From assembly GCA_036346255.1 (NCBI GenBank), contig CM070618.1, positions 58,849,655 to 58,913,654 on the forward strand: a DNA stretch of 64,000 nucleotides. Reading direction: 5' to 3'. Shown here piece after piece: positions 45,230 through 55,239 of the stretch (position 1 is the stretch's first letter; the number at the start of each line of letters is the position of its first letter). The notes beneath the pieces were generated by a model that did not search any database, was not told the origin of the DNA, and was given only the letters and a program-made list of their open reading frames with translations. The stretch comes from Ampelocalamus luodianensis. Its lineage: Eukaryota; Streptophyta; Magnoliopsida; Poales; Poaceae. Made by a program: the position numbers and the translations under genes.

Positions 45230-45325
45230 GCTCGCCGCCGCTTAATCAGCGATACCTTCCTGCCGCCAATTCAATCGGCGATATTTTCATGTCGCCATTG
45301 AATCGGCGATACATAGGTGAACCAA
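45230..45325. repeat. Internal copies of the MULE-2 subterminal GTCGCC/GGCGAC palindrome
   Basis: gtcgccattgaatcggcga and ccgccaattcaatcggcga lie here, between the mudrA start and the GRF-like gene. Similar units fill both ends of MULE-2 (41665-41830 and 50590-50770). Confidence 0.6.
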
Positions 45326-45355
45326 AGAACTAACGGTTCAACGGTGACAGGGATT

Positions 45356-46364
45356 AATTTATGCAACTTGTTGCGCCGGCTATTTGTTGTTGTGCATTGT
45401 TGGAAGATTTTTGGAGGACGATTGAGGGATTAATGATTCGTATGTAGCAAGGCGGTGATATTACAATGCGTTCGAATCTCTGCACAACTACGTTGGACAA
45501 CTTTGGGAAATGACGAACGATAACCACCGACATTTCATCGGACAAGGGGATTACATGGCACGCAGGACAACGAACCGAGGACCGGTACACGTATGCCTTT
45601 AGGAAATTGAAATACATGGGACATGTGGAGGAATAGGTAGAACTCTTGAGTCGAACGTGGCCATTTACCCTTGCGGCCCACTCGGCGCTGTACTCGCCTT
45701 GCACCTTGGCTCGCCGCGATGGCCTCTTTCGCTCCTCTCGGCCTCCCGTCGCCGCATGCTCACGCCCCGCTCCTCGCGCGCCGTCCCGCCTACCTTGCTC
45801 GGCTGCTCGACTTTCAACTCTTTGAAGCGCCTTTCACGGTCTCGATGTGCTCCGCCCGGCTCTTCCGTCTAAGCAACGACCACATGTCGTAGGGGTGGAT
45901 CTTGTCGCCGATCAATCTGCGGAAGTCGCATAGTGGTGGCGAGATCGCGGTGGGTAAAGAGAGTTCGTTACCCGCTGTCCGGAATAAAAAGCATTGTACC
46001 ATGAAATACGGTTTCATTACGGATGCATGTTGTTGCGCCAACGGCGTAGTTTGGGCAAAGACCAATAGCGCCCCAATGGTCCACTCATCGGTTGATTTGA
46101 CGCACTTACAGCGCCCTACACCAAAGATAGGGGATGCCACCTATCGGGGTCCTTCCGAGGATGTTCCGCAGCATAGGAGGCGGTCGCACCGACCTAATCG
46201 TTGGGCGTACTACGAGGCAGCTTCCTCAGATCCACCATTTCCGGAAAAGTTTGGTGTGTGAAAGGCTCCTGACTAGCGGCATGATAGCGAGCGGTGGTCT
46301 CATGGGGAGACACCCAGTCCTTCAAAAGCTTGCGAATTTTCTCCCATTCCTTCTCCTTGTCCAT
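45356..46364 (-). pseudogene. GRF-like zinc-finger gene (MULE-2), decayed
   Basis: A TATA box (ctataaatac, minus strand) lies 48 bp before the ATG at 46364, which starts MDKEKEWEKIRKLLKDWVS. After a frameshift, 46140-45814 encodes VGRCKC then a segment ending CDFRRLIGDKIHPYDMW, resembling GRF fingers (CxC..CxFxxxID). A charged helical stretch follows (RRKSRAEHIETVK), possibly a coiled coil. Family assignment is by pattern and less sure than for MULE-1. It lies between mudrA and a minisatellite, matching the position of the MULE-1 second GRF-type gene relative to its array. Confidence 0.45.
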
Positions 46365-46409
46365 GTTTTCTACTTGGTGGTGCCAATGACTAGTTGGACG
46401 AAGTTACGC

Positions 46410-46422
46410 TGTATTTATAGCT
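46410..46422 (-). promoter_or_regulatory. TATA box of the MULE-2 GRF-like gene
   Basis: ctataaatac on the minus strand, 48 bp before the ATG at 46364 and directly downstream of the minisatellite in the transcription direction. Confidence 0.55.
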
Positions 46423-46444
46423 AGAGCGGACGGAGCCGCTGTCG

Positions 46445-46860
46445 GCTCGCCTTGGTAAGTCGCCCGAAAAAAGCTGGCCCGCTTGGTCACATCGTCCTGA
46501 AAAGCTAGCCCGTGGTCACATCGTCCCAAAAGTCACCCGCATGATCACATCGCCCCAAAAGCTAGCCCGTGTGGTCACATCGTCTGAAAGTCGCCCGCAT
46601 GGTCACATCGTCTCAAAAGCTAGCCCGTGGTCACATCGCCCGAAAAGCTAGGTGTGTGGTCACATCGCCCCGAAAGCCGCTACTCGTGCCATCGCTATGA
46701 AAAGCTAGCCGTGGTCACATCGCCTGAAAAGCCAGGCCGTGTAGTCACATCGCCCGAAAAGTCGCCTACTCGTGCCATCGCTCAAAATCGACCCGCCTTG
46801 TCGCACGCCTAAAAAGGTAGCCCGTGTTCTCGATCGCCAAGAAACCCACTGCTTTGTCAC
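46445..46860 (-). repeat. About 30-bp minisatellite upstream of the GRF-like gene (MULE-2)
   Basis: About 13 imperfect units; on the minus strand each reads GATGTGACCACACGGGC plus a tagcttttcggg-type segment. It compares with GATAAGACCACACAGG in MULE-1. Confidence 0.88.
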
Positions 46861-46969
46861 GCTGCTAATAAGCAGTTGATCGTAAAGAAAGGCATATTAC
46901 TCATATTCAAAAGTCACAAAACAATAATGGCATAATGAAAAAATTACATAAAGGGAAATCTAATGGCGC

Positions 46970-49510
46970 CCTCTTAGGCCGCACCGCGTGTCGCGTCCCG
47001 TGCCTCGCCACGCAGTCGAGTACGCCGAGGGTCAGTCGCTCGACTACCCGACTTGGCGCGAGTAGTCGCGGTGGTGTAGCCGGGCCGCTCTGCGTCGGCC
47101 GATCTCGCGTCGCTCTGGTTCGCGTCGCCGAGTTTGCGTCGCTGGGTCAAACTCGGCGCACCGCGTCTGGTGAGAAGCCTCCAAAGAGAATCGCGTGTCA
47201 TGCGGATCCTCAAGAAGTCCTCGATGGGTGCCGATAGGTCCGCATCGTCGCCGAGAATGTATCGCCCTCCCAAGTCGCTCTGCAAGAATTGGGTTACAAA
47301 CATAGTCATGACTAAAAGTACGTTACGCAAGCAAACGGAACTTACCGTTGGCCCAAAGATGTGCTCCGACGACGCAAGATAGTCCTAGCCCGCACGTGGA
47401 GCCGAGGACTGTAATAGAAGATCGTCGTTACAAACTTACGAGGTTCGAAATGAAATGAAGAAGCGATGTCGGCGTGTCGAACTCACCTCCCATGTCCGAG
47501 GTGCTCCCACCCCGCCACGCCGCGTGCGCCACGCGCGAGCAGAGGTCGTGGTCCTACCACCTGGCCGACCTCGCCCTGACACCGGTCCACCGGTCGGCTG
47601 GCGTCGCGACAGGCCGCGATCCGCGCTCCGCATCGCCGCTTCCCGATCTGTGCAGAGCCCTCCGACCGCCGGCAGATTGCCATGTCTTTGCGAGTCTACC
47701 ATCCGGGCGACCTCCCGTGAAGATCCACCGCACGGTAATCAACAAGTTGTACACGTAGTATGTCAAATTAAATATGAAATATGTAATATTGAGTACGTGC
47801 GCCGCGGTGGAAAGCGAGTCCGGTGGGTGGGGTACGTGTCCGACGTCGCGCCACATGTCGACGGTCGACCACGACCCGACGCAACGGAGCCTCGTCCAGC
47901 CGAGTACCACTCCATGTAGTGCTCGTGACGCCTCGGGTCGTGAGGCCTCGCCCCAACCTCGACGAGGGTCTCGTGGCGCGCACTCCAACCGCCCACCTCA
48001 GGGGCCATCCCGTCCGACCAGACATCGTGCCACGAACTCCCTTCCTAGTGTACCTGTGGATGGCAAGAAAAATATTTGGTTGCGATGTAACACATATTGT
48101 ACTGACATAAAGTCAACAGTGAACTTACGGCGTGTCGTGCGTCGGCACGCACTCCCCCCTGGCTGGGCCGACCTCCTACCGCACCGAATCGGCGCATGAC
48201 CCATTGTATCCGTACTCCTCCACGAAGATGTCGTGCACCAAGGCACTCCGCGTGTACGATCGCGGTAGTCTCGCGCGCACGCACCGGCTGCATCGAAGGC
48301 GCGCGCGATCACCTTGTCGCCACCGTGACGGGTCCGGATGACGCGGTCATCGGTCACCGATCGAACATCGCAACGCACTCCGGTAGGAGCCTGCGAGGTG
48401 ATCGGCGTGAAGGTGACCGTGCAATACAACACCGCAAACTAAGCACAAAATTAATGATTGCAAAATGAAAATAATAAATGATTACTGAAACTAACTCGCG
48501 GCGGTACCACAAAGTGCCCATGGTCGGCGGCCCAGTCATCTCGCGGGACATACAAGCCGCCCTCAGACGCGCAAGTCCACCTCGTGGTCGTCCGACTGAA
48601 ACGCCCAACGACCCACACCGCAGTGAGGAGCGGGCATCCCGAGAGGATGGAGCCGCCACGCCAACGCTCGCACGCTGCCGCACAAAGGCGCGTGACGCCA
48701 CGCGACAAAGACGGCCGACCACCCACGATATCGCGGATCCGCCGACGGTGACACCGCCACCTCATCGCGCTGCATCGGATGTAGTGCTTGTCCACGCCGC
48801 CGCCGTAGGAGCTCGGGAACATCACCCACCAACAACCACGGTAGGCCTCGGCGTGCCGTAATCAGCCGACGCGCGCTGCGTCGCAACCATACGCTCGGCC
48901 GTAAGAAGACACATAAACGCCGCAGGTTCACAAACGAATTGTTACGAGAAAAATAGTTAGGAAAACACTTACGTAGAATCGGCGATCCACTTCGCCGTGG
49001 GCGTGCGGCCGCCGAACTCCACGCACGCTGCCGGCGCAGGATATCGCGGAACACGTTAGGAGGTCCGTGGCGCCACGTGGCGGGACGCCGTGGCGCCACC
49101 ATCGGAGCGCCGCGCAGGCAACCCGGCCGTAGCTCACATCTCGCAATGCCGCGTCATCTCCCGCACGGGAGATGGAACGTATGGGTCTCGACCTCTAGCG
49201 GTCAACCGCCGCCGTCGGGCCTCAGCGATTGTATGGAAACCGCCTAGATGTACAACCGCACGGTGGTCCCGGTCGCTCCGCTGCCGCCTCCACCATCATC
49301 GCTAGTGGAAGGAGGCTCGCCGCTCTCAACTGCGTCGAACGATTCGTGATAAACATGAGTCAACGCCACATAAACATACCGCGATTGAGTGCATCAAGGT
49401 CGAACTTCACGCACTCGAAATCCGGTCTCGTGCGCCTCCATGCCCGACGATGGGCGCGTGGCAAACGCCCCAAGCTCTATCGGCGCCGCCTCCCGAGGAG
49501 CACGGCATCG
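46970..49510 (-). pseudogene. Plant mobile domain (PMD) protein gene, decayed (MULE-2)
   Basis: Read from high to low coordinates: a THTFHLPCG-like segment (49180-49150, the ETHTFH signature of PMD split over two frames), RDVSYG (49140), a middle section with GDVPELLRRRRGQ (48840) and GLYVPRDDWAADHGHF (48545), HYMEWY-like residues near 47920 and a C-terminal stretch to 46974. Intron-like AT-rich gaps (48880-48970, 48430-48480, 48060-48120, 47720-47800) separate GC-rich exons, as in grass PMD genes. Stops and frameshifts are frequent. Same strand as mudrA, unlike MULE-1 where PMD faces it. Confidence 0.65.
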
Positions 49511-49949
49511 AGGCGGCTACGGTGACGCCGTCAATCACTGGTCAAGCAACTCGTCTTGACTCGCGTCGCCATACACGAAAATGCAAGAGAGAGAAAGTTC
49601 ATATTTTTTCATGCATCTTTACATAGCCTATGTAGCAACTACGAATTTTCTTTACAAATGTAATACATGTCATGCTACTTTTCTAGTTAAACGGTGTTTC
49701 AAAGACTAACAAGATATTGACCGCGCACTAACACAACTAATAACAACAGACTAACAAAATAATAACGCGCACAAATATTCTCATTGTTTTTAGACCTACA
49801 CAGCTACTCCGTGTTTTTCTCACAATTCAAAATGTATCATGCAATTCTTCTATTTTAAAACAGAAATGTATCGTGCATTAATTATGTTACTACAATGGTC
49901 AACCAAATATATACGCAATTCCATGTCGATATTGCGCAATTCCATGTCC

Positions 49950-50375
49950 AACTCAAAATATGTACTACAGTTCGACTACATTTATGTAACCTACTCGATC
50001 TATGTCGCTATTGTCGCATTTCTATGTCGCTACACAACTCAAAATATGTATTGCACACTCGACTAAATTTATGTGACCCACGCAATTCTATGTCGCTATA
50101 GTCGCAATTCTATGTCGCTACACAACTCAAAATATGTACTTTGCATAGTCGACTAAATTTATGTGACCTACGCAATTCTATGTCGCTATAGTCGCAATTC
50201 TATGTCGCTACACAACTCAAAATATGTACTGCATAGTTCGACTAAATTTATGTGACCTACGCAATTCTATGTCGCTATAGTCGCAATTCTATGTCGCTAC
50301 ACAACTCAAAATATGTACTACAGAGTTCGACTACATGTATCTAACCTACTCAATTCTATGTCGCTATTGTTGTTT
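49950..50375. repeat. About 88-bp tandem repeat in the MULE-2 right arm
   Basis: aactcaaaatatgtac begins units at 49950, 50036, 50124, 50214 and 50303. Each contains ctatgtcgcta twice. AT-rich and non-coding. Confidence 0.88.
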
Positions 50376-50859
50376 GCTAACCTACAAGGTTTGGACGTAA
50401 CATACACAGTTTCAGAAAAATTTACCTGCAACACGAGATGATCGACCGAAACTGATGCTTTATCAACCTCTCTCTACCGTGACAAACCGACAGGGCTTCG
50501 CCGCAATTTCTTCTCTCCCTCTCCAACTCTCGCTTGTTTTTTTCTGGAATTAAAATGAATTATGGATTGATTTTTCGGGGATTTTATAGTCTGCATACGC
50601 CGCCAGCTTGAATCGGGCGATAGAAACCTATCGCCGCTCAATCGGCGACAAAACCGCCACTTCACTCGCCGCCGGTTGAATGGCGATAGTTAGTTAACCC
50701 GGCCGCGAGTGGCGGCAGTTCCTGCCGCCGCTTCAATCGATAGGTTCGTGTCGCCATTGAATCAAGCGGCAGGACACATTTTTGTAATTTTTTTAAACGA
50801 CTATTTATTTTTGTAAATATCTTTAAAAATAATAATATTTTTTAAAAAATTCAGCAAAC

Positions 50860-52174
50860 CATGCTCATTGAAGAAAAAAAGTAAATACTACCAGTGAAAC
50901 TTTAATTACCTACCAGCAGCGAACATATCTTTCAGAGAGCTCATGTTCATTTAATGTATGATGCTCTAGATTTTTCGCTAGCTGCCGTTAAGTCTGGAAA
51001 CAGGCCGAGCCGAGCTTAGCTCGCTCGATCGGATGAAATAGCAGCTCGGCTCGTTTTGGGAAGGCTCGTTTTGGGAAAGAGCCAAAAGGTCAGCTTGGTT
51101 CGGCTCGGTAGCATGCTCGAGCTGGCGATTTAAGCCACACGAGTACACGACACAGGTTGCACAAGCAAATTCCTCACATTCAGTAAACACTCCAAAAGAA
51201 TCCTCCCAATGTATAGCTTGAAATCAGCAGAAAATTTGTACTTGTACAGTCGCCTGCTATTTCCCCAAATAGATTTCCAAAAATATTCTCCTAACAAAAT
51301 TCACAAACTTCTCTGATGCCCCTATGAACCAACCTGAAGTCATCAAGCGACATCAATCCTTGAATATATACACAAGCACAAGTCAAAAACACCGGTGCTT
51401 GCTCCGGGGAAGCGCGAACAAGATCGGGAGATTGGAGAAGGGGGAGGAGGGGCGGACCAGGTATATGGTCCTCTGGTCGGAGATGGTGATGGTCCTTGCA
51501 TTCTCCTCGTTGTCGTCTTCCGTTGGTGCGGGCGAAGGAGGCGGCGGCGGCCGTGCGGCGGGGGACAGTGCAGTGGCGGTGGGCCGGATGACGGGGACGG
51601 GACGGCGTGGGGAGGGGGAGGGGAATTTGTGTGCCTGTGTCGGTGCATGTAGTGTGCCTCTCGGGTTTACTCCTGGACAGGCATCAATGCTTGTGGCGGT
51701 GTGGCCTGTGTGTGGTCGTGAGGCTTTGTGGACCGGCAACTACCCCACGAGCGGCCTGTGTGTGGTCGTGGGGCTTTGCGGGCCGGCAACTAGCCCACGA
51801 GCCGAAAGAGAGGCTCACGAGTGGCTCGAGCTCGACTCCAAAATTTTGCCAGTTAAAAGACTATTGGCTCGCCTTGGAAACATCACAAACTATTTTTCTA
51901 ACCCTAGCTGCTGTGATGCTGTCACAAACCTAATAGTACAACAAAAAAACAATAATAATGTCCTCACATCGTTTATAATAATGAAAAACAGGTTAACTCT
52001 TGGGCAGAATCAAATACATTATTTTTATGATTTATCATGCCAAAAAAGCAAAAGAAAACGATTATTACAATACTGATGGCATAGTAGGTTCGAAACATGT
52101 TGCAAATGGTTTGCACATCATTGTTTGATACCACAGCAGGCCCACTTTCAGTGGCAACAACTTGGTATTTCTGG
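50860..52174. other. Intergenic, no gene recognised
   Basis: 51000-51140 is rich in gctcggctcg-type sequence, with related inverted sequence near 51790-51840. A two-copy repeat of about 54 bp (gcctgtgtgtggtcgtg, 51700-51800) follows. A 250-codon open frame from 51324 spans these repeats and has no recognisable domain; it is not annotated as a gene. Confidence 0.4.
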
Positions 52175-52563
52175 GCAACTTGGATTTTTTTATTAATTAA
52201 TTATTTTTAAAATTTTATTTCAAAGTTAACCCCTGACGTACTTTATTTCCAATACTAACCCCTTTAGTCACGTCACCATTCGTGGTATGACAAAACAACA
52301 CTGTCACGCCAGCCCGTTTCTAGCCAAGCTCTTGTCACGCCACCATCCGTGGCGTGACAGTGTTGTTTGGTCACACCACAACCAGTGGCGTGACAAAAAG
52401 TGCTAGTTTGGGGACTTATCCGCTGGTGTGACAGTGTTGTTTGGTCACGCCACAGGTGCTGGCGTGACCAAAGAGGTTAGAATTGGAAATAAAGTGCACC
52501 GAGGGTTAATTTTAAAATAATTTTTTTAAAAGGTTAATTAATAAAAAAAAGTTCGACAAGTTG
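52175..52563. repeat. Foldback repeat with GTCACGCC/GGCGTGAC hairpins
   Basis: Outer arms (caacttg.. through ttattaattaa, ttaaccc and ctttatttccaat) are inverted across about 390 bp. The centre holds several copies of GTCACGCC and GGCGTGAC, including a near-perfect hairpin at 52334-52358. A transcript from either strand would fold into a long stem. Element class unknown. Confidence 0.75.
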
Positions 52564-52979
52564 CAGCAGATGAGTAACCTGGAAAAACAGGAGCATACAT
52601 ATAAGATAATATATGATGACATAGATTTATATTAAGGTAAAACAGGGTCACAAGGAATATGAACTCGAGGACTATCCTACAAAATACAATAGACAAGGAC
52701 TGTCATGAATCATGGTTTAACATTTAATCTTCTCTGGTGTTTTCTGTGTGCATCTATGTGGAACTCCAGTACATAGATCAAAAAATGGACAGGAAACAAA
52801 ATAGCTCTGAGAGGAGTAAGATGGTGAAAACATGAGGCTTTTCACACCCCAATTACCCAGGATCAGCAATGCCCATCCAACTAAGTTACCCTTATAATAA
52901 TTAGATTTATAACATATAGACAACTATCACCTAAAAGGTTCCAAGCATATTATATCTATGTGGGCAACAGCTAATCCAC

Positions 52980-53400
52980 TATTCGCAGACTTTTAACTGA
53001 AGTTTAATCAAATAAAACAGAACTGCATGCTGGTCTAAGGACTCCACCTGTGGTGTTAGAAACCTGTGGGTGATATACCTGTCATCTCGCCGTGAACAAA
53101 CTCCCAGGACATGATTTGCATAATTTCACAGGCAATCATCAGATAAGAATGATTCTCAATGACCTTTCACAAATGCTCCAAAAATATGGACTCCGAAAAA
53201 ATTGCTGCAAGCTACTGAAAGTAAGCAACATACCTTTAGTTCTGGTGTTAATATGGTTCTCAATTGCCCCTCGCGTGTAACATGTAGATGTTCATAAAAA
53301 ATGATCTTTCGAACAGCTTTCGTATGCTCCAGCAGCTGTAGTCCATTGGGCAACCGGAGTTCATTGGGCATGTCAAGGAATCCTCCGGTATAAACCAACC
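52980..53400 (-). pseudogene. SEUSS/LIM-domain-binding-like gene fragment
   Basis: Minus-strand block 53398-53234 encodes FLDMPNELRLPNGLQLLEH, TKAVRKIIFYEHLHVTREGQ and LRTILTPELK, ending at a GTATGT donor. The next block (about 53118-52980) encodes MSWEF and, after a one-base shift, RRDDRYITHRFLTPQVESL. This matches the conserved region of SEUSS-type transcriptional co-regulators (LIM-binding domain) as I recall it. The frameshift, the altered acceptor and the lack of the rest of the gene indicate a fragment. Identification is by motif reading only. Confidence 0.55.
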
Positions 53401-53814
53401 GAAAATTCTAGCACGTCGCCCCGAATTCTTGCGCGCGTAGCCGTTGCCGCGTCCATTGGATGACCTTCTTCTTTCCTTCTTAGCCGTCCGCTCATTCGCT
53501 TGCTACCTGCCTGGCTACCTCGGAGCGGGTGCGCAATAATTGCTGCTCCAGCCCCACCCTGTCCCGCCAGGCGCGGCTCCTCTTTTTTGGCGCTCCGTGT
53601 GGAGCGACAGGCCAACTAGTACTAATAAAGAATGACACAAAGTAGCATTTGTCCTTTTCTCTTTCTTTCCTTTTATTTTTGATTTATCATTTGAGAGTTT
53701 TTCTCATGTTTGTTGCTTTTAACATAGCATGAATTTAATTTGATTTTCTCTTGTCTTTACTAACTGTAGGTAGCACAACTCTGCCTGTGCAGTTTTCTAG
53801 ATAGTATGTCCCAA

Positions 53815-54480
53815 ACCAGGAACAAGGAGGATGGTTGTGTTAGGCCAGACGAGCCAACGTAAAATTAAACCACTTTTTTATGGAATGAAACCTAAAATTG
53901 ATAATTTGTTGGGGCGTAAACCTCTTAACGACGCGCCATATCGGAACCTAGGTGTGGTGATAAATCAGCAAGGGCCGGGACATCACCCCCTTAGTGACGC
54001 GCTATGTTGTCGTCCCGATATAATGAAAAATGTGCAAGAGTTTTCGCACTCTATTTGACGAGTGCGAAGGGCAAGGAAGCTAACCGAAGAGAGTAGGGTC
54101 CTTCAGGGTAGTTGGAATGTAGGGTCCTTAACAGGTAAGTTAAGAGAGTTAGTTGATACGGCGATTAAGACACATGTAAATATCTTGTGCGTTTAAAAGA
54201 CTAAATGGATGGGTCAGAAGGCGAAAAAAGTGAAGCATACTGACTATAAGTTGTGGTATACTAGAACAGAACGAAATAGAAATGTAATGAGTATCTTAAT
54301 CGATAAGCGTCTCGACGTGAGGAAACTGGGGATAGGATTATCCTAGTAGGTATTCATCTATAACACCATGGTCAAATCTAATTTGACAGAGTCTAGGAAG
54401 TATTTCATAGGTAGCCTCTTGAGTGCAGCAGCGAGGACCGCGACAGACAAACATGGCAAAAGAGAGGTGTGAGTAGCCGA
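53815..54480 (+). mobile_element. RTE-type LINE fragment, endonuclease start
   Basis: 54090-54345 encodes GSWNVGSLTGKLRELVDTAI, then HVNILCV, a stop, KTKWMGQKAKKVK and YKLWYTRTERNRNVMSILID. This is the N-terminal AP-endonuclease signature of plant RTE LINEs (usual form NILCVQETKW). The upstream 270 bp are typical leader. Stops and lack of the RT mark a truncated relic. Confidence 0.75.
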
Positions 54481-54790
54481 GTATATAACTACAATGAGGA
54501 ACAACAGAGTATGCTGTTTTTGTTTTATTAACTGCTGTTCTTTTCCCTTATCTGCAAAAATATGGCTTTCAACGATTTGTTAGTAACATCACTCAATAAA
54601 GGTGGGGAAAAAAGGGCCAAAATTTCTTTTCTTTTTGGGCGATAATAAAGGCACGAGTTTAATAAGCACATTGAGGAAATCAACACAGTTTCGTGTCAAA
54701 ATTTTGGTCCTCCCAACCTGCAAAGTTACATAAGACAGGCGTATACCTTTCCAAATAAAACAAACTACGAAAGAACAAAAGATAAAATCG

Positions 54791-55235
54791 GTACTTTGGA
54801 GTAGCCAAAGTTGCAGTCCTTGAGGCGCAGCGCCGGGCTGCCATCTAGCAGCGTATTCTCCAGCTTCAAATCCCGGTGGCAATTGTGCTGCAAGCTCAAA
54901 CAAATTTGCAATCTCACACCTCATCAGCACATTATTTTAACATTTATTTCAGAAAAAAAAGTGTTTCTTTACTTCGTTAATGTCCTCACCATGAAGTGGC
55001 AGTAGCTAACACCGCAAATTAGCTGCCGGAAGAAATACCTCGCCGAGAATAGATCGGGAAAAAAAATTAGCACACCAACCTAAATTGTTTTGGGGAAATT
55101 AGGAAAGATTCAGAGCAGTCTAAATCGAGCAGACTGATGATCACCTCATCCTCGCTGAACCTGCCGGCACTGCAGATCCGGTCGAACAGCCCGCTGCCTA
55201 CTCCATGACGCATGAGGTGCAAGCACGACCTAACA
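54791..55235 (-). pseudogene. SnRK2-type protein kinase gene fragment
   Basis: Three exon-like pieces on the minus strand. The first, 55235-55145, encodes GLFDRICSAGRFSEDE and stops at a GTGATC donor. The second, 55043-54990, encodes ARYFFRQLICGVSYCHFM. The third, 54887-54791, encodes HNCHRDLKLENTLLDGSPAL then RLKDCNFGYSKV. This is the catalytic-loop region of SnRK2 (SAPK) kinases, though the DFG-equivalent reads NFG and the ATP-binding lobe and C-terminus are absent. The first exon is partly degraded. A captured or duplicated fragment. Confidence 0.75.
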
Positions 55236-55239
55236 ACAC

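Larger units (their letters stand above)
41583..50850. mobile_element. MULE-2: second Mutator-like element with mudrA, GRF-like and PMD genes
   Basis: The left end (41583 on) and the complement of the right end (50850 back) share aatattattatttttaaag, then atatttacaaaaa, taaatagtcg and ttacaaaaatgt over at least 85 bp. Flanking 9-mers TAAGCAAAC (41574-41582) and TCAGCAAAC (50851-50859) match at 8 of 9. Length is 9.3 kb. Inside, all on the minus strand, are mudrA, a GRF-like gene and PMD, all heavily frameshifted. The TIRs and subterminal repeats differ from MULE-1, so it is a separate family with similar gene content. Confidence 0.85.

Noticed and set aside
51324..52076. 250-codon plus-strand frame
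   Set aside because: It spans a two-copy DNA repeat and low-complexity Gly-rich sequence, then AT-rich DNA. No domain and no homologous pattern.
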